Under the pieces are notes generated by a model. The model was not told the origin of the DNA. It searched no databases and saw only the letters and a list, made by a program, of their open reading frames with translations. From assembly GCA_017415995.1 (NCBI GenBank), contig JAFQDN010000047.1, forward strand, positions 1-43,186: a DNA stretch of 43,186 nt. The letters are read 5' to 3'. This stretch comes from Akkermansia sp. Its GTDB lineage: Bacteria > Verrucomicrobiota > Verrucomicrobiia > Verrucomicrobiales > Akkermansiaceae. A program made the position numbers and the translations under genes. Shown here piece by piece: positions 1 through 7,802 of this stretch. The first letter of the stretch is position 1. Every line of letters starts with the position of its first letter.

Positions 1-135
1 CAGTCGGGATTTCCCCTCGAACTTCCTTTTCCACGGTTCGTTACCTCCTCGCAGTTGTTCTTCAGGTCTGGGATTCCGCATCATCGCGGCTCCGCGCGGA
101 CTTTCACCGCAGTGCGCATATCGCGTCGGTCGTAC
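1..135 (-). mobile_element. 5' part of a group II intron (domain I), continues beyond the window
   Basis: Read on the minus strand, the sequence starts GTACGACC right after CTTTTT. It then carries GCGGTGAAAGTCCGC, which resembles the GGTGAAAGTCC element of domain I in bacterial group II introns, and further on a GAGGAGGTAACGAACC stretch and GTTCGAGGGGAAA of the kind found in intron domain I. The start is close to the usual GUGYG 5' splice site. It interrupts a GNAT gene exactly between two codons. Its first 34 nt recur at 27690-27723. The reverse transcriptase, domain V and 3' end would lie outside the window. The assignment rests on motif recognition; no covariance model was run. The reading frame happens to stay open through this part, but the encoded residues do not resemble a GNAT C-terminus. 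Confidence 0.72.
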
Positions 136-495
136 AAAAAGAAGGCGTTGATGAGTCGGCGCATCCACGACTTTCTCAATTTCGAGCACAACCGGAAGTC
201 CGAGAGAGTGAACGTAACGCAAAGCCCGGCTTCCAAGCCCCTGCCCGCGTCTTCCCTCCATAATAGCTAAGTGCTCAACGTAAAGACAATGAGACAAATT
301 CCAATAAAAAAGCAATCCGACAAAGCCGCAGACATCAGACAAGTGTAAACAAACAAAATCCTGCCTATCTTGCATAGCTAAAGCCTGGTAGGCATACGGT
401 CTTTGCTCGGACAAGGGAAAAGCGTGCTCATAAAGCTGCCATACAGCTGCAAAGTTTGCATCATTCACTGATTTCAGACGCTCTACCACCAACAT
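136..495 (-). CDS. GNAT family N-acetyltransferase, 5' exon (120 codons), interrupted by intron
   Basis: Translation starts MLVVERLKSVND. It contains AFPLSEQRP near residue 27, VGLLFYWN, the acetyl-CoA-binding loop RRGQGLGSRAL (the R/Q-x-x-G-x-G/A motif) around residue 90, and LPVVLEIEKVVD, the beta5 region of the GNAT fold. The frame reaches THQRLLF, where relatives continue with the conserved FYxRxGF segment. Here the sequence turns into intron-like sequence at position 135, so the C-terminal third is displaced or lost. Start choice: the ATG at 495 lies 7 nt behind a good -10 box, giving an almost leaderless mRNA. Substrate is not predictable. If the intron splices, the enzyme could still be made; otherwise it is a disrupted gene. 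Confidence 0.83.
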
Positions 496-502
496 GTGCG
501 CG

Positions 503-531
503 ATAGTATCGCCTCTGAAAGTGCTTTTCAA
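503..531 (-). promoter_or_regulatory. Promoter of the GNAT gene
   Basis: On the minus strand: TTGAAA (526-531), 17-nt spacer, TACTAT (503-508). The ATG at 495 begins 7 nt after the -10 box, so the predicted transcript starts at or next to the start codon. Confidence 0.6.
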
Positions 532-572
532 GTCATTTTTCAGTCTTTTTTGGTATGATTACGGATTTTTTA

Positions 573-602
573 TTGGACGACTGAAAAAAAGTGGTGTAGA
601 AT
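573..602 (+). promoter_or_regulatory. Promoter of birA (leaderless)
   Basis: TTGGAC (573-578), 18-nt spacer, TAGAAT (597-602). The birA ATG starts at 609, only 6 nt after the -10 box, which is where transcription itself should begin. Confidence 0.65.
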
Positions 603-608
603 GAACAC

Positions 609-1337
609 ATGCGCAATAAGTGGAAAATTAAAGAGCTCAAGGATTGTGAGTCTACGTTCACGGAAGCAAGAAAAATGCCGGCGTGGTCCATCGTCAGCAG
701 CATTCGCCAAACTAAAGGACGCGGCCGTTTCAACCGTGCCTGGTTCGGTGAAGAAGGCGGACTTTGGGCAAATTACAACCTCCCGCTTGACCCGCATACC
801 AACAGGCCGTGGGGCTTAATGCCTCTCGTTGCCGGCGTTGCACTTATTGAAACGCTAAAAAAATACAACATTAAAGGCTTGCGTCTTCGCTGGCCGAACG
901 ACTTACTAGTCGGCAGAAACAAACTTGCCGGTATTCTCGTAGAGCGCCCTGCTGCGGACATGGTATCCGTCGGCATCGGCATCAACGTCTACAATAACAT
1001 GGTGAAACTCCAAGGAGCCACCACGGACGTACCCGTAAGACTGGCCGATATTGCTCCCAATAACTGTCCTCCCGTCAACAAGCTGCGTGATGAACTCGCA
1101 GACCAGCTGGCAGAGGCGTTCACCCTCTTCACCGAGCAAGGTCCTACCCCCATCTTGGAAAAACTCAACCAAGCGTGGGGACCCAGCCTTCCGGTTGTCG
1201 CCATTACGGATTCCGACCGCATTTGCGGTTTCTTTACCGGCATTGAGCCGGATGGTTCCCCCATCCTGCGGCGTGCAGACGGCAGCTCCATCACCGTGCC
1301 TGCCATCTCCATCAACAGGCTCAAGGAGCTAATTTGA
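609..1337 (+). CDS. birA: Biotin--[biotin carboxyl-carrier protein] ligase
   Basis: A 242-residue cytoplasmic enzyme that activates biotin with ATP and transfers it to the lysine of the acetyl-CoA carboxylase carrier protein. Seen in the sequence: the biotin/ATP loop KGRGRFNRAWFG (about residues 36-47), RWPNDLLVGRNKLAGILVE (about 94-112) with the catalytic lysine region, and VGIGINVYNN. The length fits a ligase without the N-terminal helix-turn-helix DNA-binding domain, so it should be a plain ligase and not a biotin repressor. It is divergent from the GNAT gene, and the two promoters are about 40 nt apart. No Shine-Dalgarno is present; the ATG at 609 is chosen because of the promoter position and because the protein begins with the usual strand leading to ESTFTEAR. 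Confidence 0.92.
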   Translation: MRNKWKIKELKDCESTFTEARKMPAWSIVSSIRQTKGRGRFNRAWFGEEGGLWANYNLPLDPHTNRPWGLMPLVAGVALIETLKKYNIKGLRLRWPNDLLVGRNKLAGILVERPAADMVSVGIGINVYNNMVKLQGATTDVPVRLADIAPNNCPPVNKLRDELADQLAEAFTLFTEQGPTPILEKLNQAWGPSLPVVAITDSDRICGFFTGIEPDGSPILRRADGSSITVPAISINRLKELI

Positions 1338-1399
1338 GCAATCACGCCATTCCCGGAGCATCATTTCTCGTCTTTTTTTCACAAAAACAAGATTAGATA

Positions 1400-1429
1400 T
1401 TGACTCAGGCGTGTAATTTGCTATATTAT
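1400..1429 (+). promoter_or_regulatory. Promoter of the PUR-family gene
   Basis: TTGACT (1400-1405) followed by TATATT (1422-1427, 16-nt spacer) or TATTAT (1424-1429, 18-nt spacer). The gene starts about 40 nt further on. Confidence 0.55.
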
Positions 1430-1467
1430 GCCGTTAAGGGTTCAGTGAACAAGCCCGTATTACTAAA

Positions 1468-1674
1468 GTGGACGACGACATCATTAGCACGGAAAAGATT
1501 ATTGCGGATCGCAAAACATTCTACATTGACCTCAAGAGCAACGCCAGAGGTCGGGTGGTTCGCATTACGGAAAAAGTAAGTTCAAACCGGGATCGCATCA
1601 TGGTTCCGGCTGAGATACTGGACGATTTTATCGCGGCACTGGAAGATATACGCCGCGCTAATCAACAAAGCTGA
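1468..1674 (+). CDS. PUR-family (DUF3276-like) nucleic-acid-binding protein
   Basis: A 68-residue protein starting at GTG. It has the compact beta-strand pattern of single PUR repeats: RKTFYIDLKSNARGRVVRITEKV followed by a strand and helix ending in DDFIAALEDIRR. Bacterial PUR/DUF3276 proteins of Bacteroidota and Verrucomicrobiota have this length and layout and are thought to bind single-stranded DNA or RNA. It stands alone with its own promoter. The role in the cell is unknown. The GTG start is favoured because no ATG exists at the right distance; an internal start would remove the first strand. Confidence 0.7.
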   Translation: MDDDIISTEKIIADRKTFYIDLKSNARGRVVRITEKVSSNRDRIMVPAEILDDFIAALEDIRRANQQS

Positions 1675-1795
1675 AGTAATCAGCTGCTTTTGCTCCACCC
1701 ACGGAAAAACAATTATCAACTTTTCCGAGCATTCGACATAACTGCACACCAAAGCATTATGTAAATACAGCAAAAGACCGTGACACACTTTGTGC

Positions 1796-1824
1796 TGGAC
1801 AAACGGCTTTGCATAGTGTTTAAT
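1796..1824 (+). promoter_or_regulatory. Promoter of the glycosyltransferase-GH57 pair
   Basis: TGGACA (1796-1801), 17-nt spacer, TTTAAT (1819-1824). This leaves a leader of about 54 nt before the ATG at 1885. The rest of the 1675-1884 gap shows nothing else recognisable. Confidence 0.5.
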
Positions 1825-1884
1825 AGCGGCGAGGCAGGGTTTCCTGCTAACAGCAAGTTTCACAACTAGCTTATTCGCAAAGTC

Positions 1885-3183
1885 ATGAGGAGAATTAAAG
1901 TACTGAAGTTAGGTTGGGAGTTTCCGCCGCTCATCAACGGTGGACTCGGAGTTGCGTGCATGGGTATTTCCAAAGCCCTTGCCAAGAAGGTGGATCTTTC
2001 CGTAATCGTACCCAAAGCAAAACCGGGTGCCGAGTATGAGGGATTCAGCCTGACAGGCATCAACAATTTGCAATACTCTGAGATGGAGACCCAGAGCGAA
2101 GGCTACACCTACGAGAGCTTCACCGTAGTGGGCAAGGCTCCGGTAAATCTGGATCCTTATGCAAGCACGGAAGGTACTCCCGGCAACATCACCTTCACCA
2201 AGGAAGGCAAACTGCTCTTTTCCAAGGTACACAAGGCGGATTTGGAATTGTTTACCGGTAAGGAAGACCTTTATGCGGGTGATTTGGCTCGCAAGGTTAT
2301 CGAGTTCTCCAAGATATGTGCAGTAATGGCCCGCGGTTATGACTTTGACGTGGTGCACGCACATGACTGGATGACCTACTTGGCCGGCGTGGAAGTTAAG
2401 AGAGCAACGGGCAAGCCGTTGGTAGTACACCTGCACGCCTCACAATTTGACCGCGCCGGAGCAGATGCCCGCGGGTGGATTTACGACATCGAGAAATACG
2501 GCATGGAACATGCCGATGCCGTAATCCCCGTTTCCAAATACACCGGCACCGTGGCAGCAGGACACTACGGCATCGATCCCTCCAAGATTTTCCCCGTCCA
2601 CAACGGCGCCGACCCCGTCCACGTATTCCATACCAAGAAAAAGTTCCCGGAGAAGCTTGTACTTTTCTTGGGTCGACTCACCGCCCAGAAGGGACCGGAG
2701 TTCTTCCTCCAAATTGCAGCTAAGGTATTGGAACAGACGGATAACGTACGTTTTGTGATGGCAGGCACAGGCGAGAAACTGCGCCAGCTGATAGAAACCG
2801 GAGCTTTCCACGGCGTGGGCGACAAGTTCCACTTCACCGGATTCCTCAACAAGCAGAAAGTGAACGAGCTACTGAGCATGACGGATGTGTACTGCATGCC
2901 CTCCGTATCCGAGCCGTTCGGACTTTCCGCACTGGAGGCAGCCCAGTTCAACATTCCCGCAGTCATCTCCAAACAGAGTGGCGTAGCCGAGGTAATGAAG
3001 GGAGCACTCAAGGCGGATTTCTGGGACGTCAACATGATGGCCAAGCACATTGTAGACCTCATTACCGACGAAGAGCTCTACAAGCAGGTAGCAGAACAAA
3101 GCGCCCAGGACATCAAGAACTCAAACTGGGAGACCGCGGCAGACAAGATGCTGCGCGTGTATCACCACGTACTCGGATGGTAA
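1885..3183 (+). CDS. GT4/GT5-type glycosyltransferase (glycogen/starch-synthase-like)
   Basis: A 432-residue GT-B fold enzyme. N-terminal domain: LGWEFPPLINGGLGVA (about residues 9-24), the acceptor/donor loop seen in glycogen synthases, then VVHAHDWMTYLAGVE (about 156-170) and PLVVHLHASQFDR. C-terminal domain: LFLGRLTAQKGPEFF (about 260-274) and the E-x7-E motif in SEPFGLSALE (about 342-351), which marks retaining NDP-sugar transferases. Length and motifs fit a bacterial alpha-glucan synthase-like protein. Twenty-three nt downstream sits a GH57 family gene, a pairing that in other bacteria is linked to glycogen or maltodextrin metabolism. The donor (ADP- or UDP-glucose) cannot be read from the sequence. 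Confidence 0.8.
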   Translation: MRRIKVLKLGWEFPPLINGGLGVACMGISKALAKKVDLSVIVPKAKPGAEYEGFSLTGINNLQYSEMETQSEGYTYESFTVVGKAPVNLDPYASTEGTPGNITFTKEGKLLFSKVHKADLELFTGKEDLYAGDLARKVIEFSKICAVMARGYDFDVVHAHDWMTYLAGVEVKRATGKPLVVHLHASQFDRAGADARGWIYDIEKYGMEHADAVIPVSKYTGTVAAGHYGIDPSKIFPVHNGADPVHVFHTKKKFPEKLVLFLGRLTAQKGPEFFLQIAAKVLEQTDNVRFVMAGTGEKLRQLIETGAFHGVGDKFHFTGFLNKQKVNELLSMTDVYCMPSVSEPFGLSALEAAQFNIPAVISKQSGVAEVMKGALKADFWDVNMMAKHIVDLITDEELYKQVAEQSAQDIKNSNWETAADKMLRVYHHVLGW

Positions 3184-3206
3184 CCCTAACCCCCTGACCA
3201 GGCAAT

Positions 3207-4391
3207 ATGAACATTTCCTTAACATTTCACGCACATCAGCCGAACCGACTGACGCCGTACGACTTTTTCAAGATCGGCGAGCACGCATTCTATGAGGATG
3301 ACGAGCTCAACGGGCGGGTCCTGAGCCAAGTAGCTGAGCGCTGTTACCTGCCGGCCAACCGCCTCATGAAGCAGCTCATCGAGCTCTCCGACGGCAAGTT
3401 CAAGTTCTCCTTGGCACTGTCCGGGGTTATCTTGGAGCAAGCCAAATACCACAGACCGGACCTCATTGCCTCCTTCCAGGAGCTGGCAGAGACCGGCTGC
3501 GTAGAATTTTTGGCCATGCCCTATTACGGCTCACTTTCCTCGCTGTACTCCACGGGTGAGTTTGCGGAACAAGTCAATGAGCACATGGATTTGATAGAAG
3601 AGCTGTTCGGGCAGCGTCCGACAGTGCTGTGGAATACCGGCATGCTCTACTCCAACGCCATTGCAGCGCAGGCATACGATATGGGGTTTGAGGGCATCAT
3701 GGCAGATGGCAACAGCCGCATGATGTCGAACCGCCATACCAATGACCTGCAGTGTGCACCGCTCATTGCAAAAACCAAGACCATCATCCGCAATCGCCAC
3801 CTCTCCAATGACTTGGCCAACCGCCGCACGGATCCCAGCTGGAGCGAATACCCGCTCTCGCCCTACACATTTGCGGAGTGGCTCGGGCAGCAGGAGGGAC
3901 AGGTTGTAAACCTTTCCATGGACTACGAGACCTTGGGAGAACGCCAACCGGATACCACGGGCGTATTTGAGTTCTGGCGCACCATGATTATGGCAACGCT
4001 CTTCAACGGCAACACCTTTGTAACGCCAACGGAAGCCGTGCGTACCTTCCCCTCCACCGGCACCATCGATTGCCCGAATCCGGTAACGTGCTCCACATTC
4101 GGAACCACCACGCACTGGAACGGCAACGTCATGCAACAAGAGGCGCTCAAGAAGATATATGATCTTGAGACTTCCGTGAAGGACAGCGAAGACCGCGACA
4201 TGATTCACGTGTGGCGCAAATTGCAGAGTGCGGACCATTTCCACTACATGGAGAAGAGCAATGGGTTCACCCCCTATCCTTCCCCGTTCGATGCATACAT
4301 CTACTACATGAACGCATTGGCAGACTTACAGGTACGAGTCAAGCGCGAAGCAGAACTCATCCACAACGCCAAGAAGGCGACACTTGCCTGA
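3207..4391 (+). CDS. GH57 family alpha-amylase-like protein, nucleophile missing
   Basis: A 394-residue cytoplasmic protein with the conserved regions of GH57: FHAHQPNR (region 1, residues 7-14), GCVEFLAMPYYGSLSSLYS (region 2), WNTGMLYSNAIA (region 3, about 142-154) and MDYETLGERQ (region 4, with Asp at residue 239). In active GH57 alpha-amylases region 3 reads NTEL, with Glu as nucleophile. Here residue 145 is Gly (codon GGC at 3639-3641), while the acid/base Asp is kept. The protein may therefore be an inactive or repurposed alpha-amylase-like homologue, a class known within this family. It is cotranscribed with the glycosyltransferase, so an alpha-glucan binding or structural role is a reasonable guess. 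Confidence 0.85.
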   Translation: MNISLTFHAHQPNRLTPYDFFKIGEHAFYEDDELNGRVLSQVAERCYLPANRLMKQLIELSDGKFKFSLALSGVILEQAKYHRPDLIASFQELAETGCVEFLAMPYYGSLSSLYSTGEFAEQVNEHMDLIEELFGQRPTVLWNTGMLYSNAIAAQAYDMGFEGIMADGNSRMMSNRHTNDLQCAPLIAKTKTIIRNRHLSNDLANRRTDPSWSEYPLSPYTFAEWLGQQEGQVVNLSMDYETLGERQPDTTGVFEFWRTMIMATLFNGNTFVTPTEAVRTFPSTGTIDCPNPVTCSTFGTTTHWNGNVMQQEALKKIYDLETSVKDSEDRDMIHVWRKLQSADHFHYMEKSNGFTPYPSPFDAYIYYMNALADLQVRVKREAELIHNAKKATLA

Positions 4392-4414
4392 CACAAGATT
4401 TATTCTCATTCTTT

Positions 4415-4450
4415 CACGCACCCGGCAGCACGGAAGCAGCCGGGTGCGTG
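4415..4450 (+). terminator. Hairpin after the GH57 gene
   Basis: Perfect 12-bp stem, 4415-4426 with 4439-4450, 12-nt loop, followed by cgttta. The T-run is weak, so termination is likely but not certain. Confidence 0.5.
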
Positions 4451-4513
4451 CGTTTATGGCAAAGGTAGAGAACAAGAAAACGCCAAAGAAAAAGAGCCAT
4501 GATGAGTTTAGCC

Positions 4514-4541
4514 TTGATTGTGGAGCACAATCAGGTATAAT
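4514..4541 (+). promoter_or_regulatory. Promoter of murCB-ddl-ftsQ
   Basis: TTGATT (4514-4519), 16-nt spacer, perfect TATAAT (4536-4541). The ATG of murCB at 4556 follows after 14 nt, so the leader should be about 7 nt with no Shine-Dalgarno. Confidence 0.65.
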
Positions 4542-4555
4542 AACGCGCAAAGATT

Positions 4556-6856
4556 ATGATTGAACAGTTACGCAAACGACTTCTGGATCGGGAACACCCC
4601 GTACGCATTCATCTTATCGGCGTAGCAGGTGCCGGCATGAGTGGCTTGGCACGCATGCTGCTTGAAATGGGACACCGCGTCAGCGGCTGCGACCGCGTAA
4701 CAAGCACGGAAACTGAGAGACTGCAGCAAGCAGGGCTTGTATTCTCATGCCCGCACAGCGCGGAATCCGTACAAGATGCGGAAATCATCATCTACTCCAG
4801 CGCTATCCGTGAAGATAATGTAGCCTTGGCAGCAGCCCTGAAAAACGGCAGTCTTTGCCTGCGCCGTGCGGAGTGTTTGGCAGCAATCCTCAACAATAAG
4901 AAAGGCGTAGTTGTAGCCGGCACACACGGCAAAACCACAACCTCCGCCATGTCCGCTCACCTACTGCGCGAGGGACGCATGCGCCCGTGCCACTATGTGG
5001 GTGCGGAAATTCCCGTACTGGGAGCCAATGCACACTGGACAGAAGACAGCGAATACTTGGTGGCAGAAGGTGACGAAAGCGACGGCACGCTCGTCAATTA
5101 CATCCCGGAACACAGCATCATCCTCAACATTGAGGCGGAACACTTGGACTTCTACCGCGACTTAGAGCACATCAAGAGTGTGTTCCACCGCTTATGCCGC
5201 CAAACGCGCGGTAAACTCATCTACTGCAAGAACGATGCAGGTGCGCATGATGTGTGCTCTCAGTACCCCAACACCATTTCATACGGTTGGCAGGATGCGG
5301 ACTACACCGCCACCGACATGACGGTAAAACGAGGGCGCACCCTCTACACCATCAACTACAAAGGGGAGCCACTCGGACGCGTGGAGCTGGGCATTCCCGG
5401 CAGACACAATGTCCTGAACTCACTCGCCGCCACAGCACTTGCCCTAGAGCTGGGGTGCGATTTTGCCAGCGTCACCCGTGGGCTTGTAAGTTTTGCAGGT
5501 GCACGTCGCCGTTTTGAAACAAAATACCTTTCCCGCCACTACAGAATAGTGGATGACTATGGCCACCACCCCACGGAAATTGCAGCGACCCTGCAAACAG
5601 CGCAAAGCCTGAAACCGGAGCGTTTGGTTGTCATCTTCCAACCCCACCGCTACACACGTACGCAATTGTTGCGCGATGATTTTGGGCGAGTTCTGCAAAA
5701 TGTAGACAAGCTGTATGTGGCAGATGTGTACCCTGCCAGTGAGCCTCCCATTCCGGGCATCTCCGGGCAAACCATCGTAGACGCCGTACAAGAGAACGGC
5801 CCGGTGGATGCAACCTTCCTGCCGAACTTGAGCTTAGCACACCACGTGGTAGGCAACGCACTGCGCCCCGGAGACATGTTCATTACCCTCGGGGCCGGCA
5901 ACGTGCATGAAACCGGCACCAAGATAGCGGCAGATTTACGAGTATTGGCAGAGATGCAGCAAGAGTGCGGAGACGATATCAACTTCCGCCTTTACGAGCC
6001 GATGAGCAAACACACCACCATGGGAGTCGGTGGCGAAGCTCAATACTGGGTGGAGCCCAACAGCTTCAGCCAAATGCAGGCCGTCGTAAACTTCTTCAAA
6101 GATCGCAACATCCCCGTCCACATTGTAGGGCGTGGCTCCAACCTTATTGTGCGAGAGGGAGGCATTCGCGGTGCGGTTATCCACCCCTGCTGTGGCGAAT
6201 TTGACAAAATTGAAATGAGAGGGCGCAACATAGTGGCGGGAGCCGGCGTAAAGCTTAAAAAACTGGCAGCGTTTGCAGCACAAAACGGCATTGCCGGGTT
6301 TGAGTGGATGGACGGCATCCCCGGCTATGTGGGAGGAAGCCTGCGCATGAACGCCGGAGCTCTCGGCGGCGATATGTGGAGCGTATTCCGCTCTGCCATT
6401 GCACTTAATGAAGACGGCGACATTGTAGAGTTTGATAAAGAGAACATGAAAGGTGCCATTTACCGCCGCATTCCGGAGTTCGAGCACAACATGGTGATGC
6501 AGGCAACATTCTGTGGCACACCGGATGACCCGCAAGCCATCGGAGCCCGCATGGACGCCAGCCGCAACCACCGCAAAACCACGCAGCCCTTGGCTCCCAG
6601 CGCCGGCTGCACATTTGTAAACCCGGAGGAAATCCCCGCCGGCAAGCTTATCGATGAGCTCGGTCTCAAAGGATTCCGCATGGGTGGCGCACAGGTTTCC
6701 GAGGTTCATGCTAACTTCATCATCAATGCAGGAGGAGCCAAAGCGACGGACATCACGGAGCTTATTGACTTTATCCGCAACAAGGCAAAAACGGAGCGAG
6801 GAATCACACTCCGTACCGAGGTACAAGTAATCGGCGACCGTGAGCCGCAATTCTGA
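4556..6856 (+). CDS. murCB: MurC-MurB fusion: UDP-MurNAc L-alanine ligase / UDP-GlcNAc-enolpyruvate reductase
   Basis: A 766-residue bifunctional peptidoglycan precursor enzyme. Residues 1 to about 465 are MurC: HLIGVAGAGMSG near the start, ATP loop GTHGKTTTSAM (about 123-133), NIEAEHLDFY (about 190) and DDYGHHPTEIAATL (about 334-347). Residues from about 470 to 766 are MurB: HTTMGVGGEAQYWVEP, the FAD loops GRGSNLIVREGG and GIPGYVGGSLRMNAGALGG, and GLKGFRMGGAQVSEVHANFI near the end, with the shorter type II layout. MurB's proton donor, usually Ser in the GS-x-F-x-NP motif, is Cys at residue 685 (GCTFVNP). Reactions: MurB reduces UDP-GlcNAc-enolpyruvate to UDP-MurNAc using NADPH, and MurC adds L-Ala. 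First gene of a run with ddl (20 nt away) and ftsQ. Confidence 0.93.
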   Translation: MIEQLRKRLLDREHPVRIHLIGVAGAGMSGLARMLLEMGHRVSGCDRVTSTETERLQQAGLVFSCPHSAESVQDAEIIIYSSAIREDNVALAAALKNGSLCLRRAECLAAILNNKKGVVVAGTHGKTTTSAMSAHLLREGRMRPCHYVGAEIPVLGANAHWTEDSEYLVAEGDESDGTLVNYIPEHSIILNIEAEHLDFYRDLEHIKSVFHRLCRQTRGKLIYCKNDAGAHDVCSQYPNTISYGWQDADYTATDMTVKRGRTLYTINYKGEPLGRVELGIPGRHNVLNSLAATALALELGCDFASVTRGLVSFAGARRRFETKYLSRHYRIVDDYGHHPTEIAATLQTAQSLKPERLVVIFQPHRYTRTQLLRDDFGRVLQNVDKLYVADVYPASEPPIPGISGQTIVDAVQENGPVDATFLPNLSLAHHVVGNALRPGDMFITLGAGNVHETGTKIAADLRVLAEMQQECGDDINFRLYEPMSKHTTMGVGGEAQYWVEPNSFSQMQAVVNFFKDRNIPVHIVGRGSNLIVREGGIRGAVIHPCCGEFDKIEMRGRNIVAGAGVKLKKLAAFAAQNGIAGFEWMDGIPGYVGGSLRMNAGALGGDMWSVFRSAIALNEDGDIVEFDKENMKGAIYRRIPEFEHNMVMQATFCGTPDDPQAIGARMDASRNHRKTTQPLAPSAGCTFVNPEEIPAGKLIDELGLKGFRMGGAQVSEVHANFIINAGGAKATDITELIDFIRNKAKTERGITLRTEVQVIGDREPQF

Positions 6857-6876
6857 TTCTAACACAACATATTTTC

Positions 6877-7800
6877 ATGAAGCAACTTACAAAAGAAACG
6901 GCCATCGCACTGCTGATGGGAGGCCCCGGCTCAGAGCGTTCGGTTTCCCTAGTATCCGGAAACGCAGTTTTGGAAGCCCTCCGCCAAGAAGGATTCACCA
7001 ATGTAACGCCGGTTATTGTTGAAGAGGAACGCCCCGCCATCCCGGCCGGTACCGAGCTGTGCTACAATATGATTCACGGCACCTATGGCGAGGACGGTGG
7101 ATTGCAGGCATATCTGGAAGAGCTCGGCATTCCCTATACCGGAGCAGGCTCCGTCACCAGTCGCAATTGCTTTGATAAAATCCTCACCAAAAAGGCTTTT
7201 GTTGCAGCGGGTGTTCCTACCCCTGCGGATGAAATCATCCGGCCCGGGCAAATGCCCACCATCGGAGTTCCCTGTGTTATCAAACCTCCCTGCGAAGGCT
7301 CTTCCGTCGGCGTAAGCATCGTTAAAACGCAAGAGGCGTTACCCGCAGCCGTTGCCGAAGCCGCAAAATACGGCACCGATTTGCTTGTAGAGGAGTACAT
7401 TGAAGGCAAAGAGCTTACCGTTGCCATCTTCAACGGCACCGCCCTGCCCGTCATCCACATTGCCCCCCGCGAAGGATTCTACGATTTCGCTAACAAATAT
7501 CCGGCACTTTCCGGTGGCGTGGGCTCAGACTACATTTGCCCGGCCGACATCACGGAGGAAGAAACGAAAGCCGTACAAGCAGCAGCGCTGGCAGCATACA
7601 GCGCGCTCGGGGTGGAAGTTTACGGCCGTGTTGACGTCTTACTTACCGCTGATAGCAAGCCCTACGTATTGGAAATCAATACAATTCCCGGCATGACAAG
7701 TGCCTCACTCTTCCCTAAAGCAGCAGCTGCCGTCGGCATCTCCTTCGGTGAGCTCTGCACGCGTATTGCTGAGATTTCTCTTAATCAGACGCGCGGCTGA
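6877..7800 (+). CDS. ddl: D-alanine--D-alanine ligase
   Basis: A 307-residue ATP-grasp enzyme making the D-Ala-D-Ala dipeptide used by MurF. Motifs: MGGPGSERSVSLVSGNAV (residues 13-30, substrate loop), KPPCEGSSVGVSIV (about 138-151, the flexible serine loop), EEYIEGKELTVAIF (about 172-185) and GRVDVLL leading to LEINTIPGMTSASLFP (about 265-280, Mg/ATP ligands E and N). Length matches DdlB-type enzymes. It starts 20 nt after murCB, and its stop is followed within 2 nt by the ATG of ftsQ, so the three are almost certainly one transcript. Confidence 0.95.
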   Translation: MKQLTKETAIALLMGGPGSERSVSLVSGNAVLEALRQEGFTNVTPVIVEEERPAIPAGTELCYNMIHGTYGEDGGLQAYLEELGIPYTGAGSVTSRNCFDKILTKKAFVAAGVPTPADEIIRPGQMPTIGVPCVIKPPCEGSSVGVSIVKTQEALPAAVAEAAKYGTDLLVEEYIEGKELTVAIFNGTALPVIHIAPREGFYDFANKYPALSGGVGSDYICPADITEEETKAVQAAALAAYSALGVEVYGRVDVLLTADSKPYVLEINTIPGMTSASLFPKAAAAVGISFGELCTRIAEISLNQTRG

Positions 7801-7802
7801 TA

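Noticed and set aside
1..141. Assembly artefact or rRNA fragment as explanation of the 40-nt repeat
   Set aside because: Not rRNA-like, and the repeat begins exactly at an intron-type 5' end with a shared T-rich target at both sites. An assembly join at the window edge cannot be fully excluded without reads.
55..270. 71-codon plus-strand ORF at the left edge
   Set aside because: Antisense to the GNAT exon and intron; no promoter or homology pattern.
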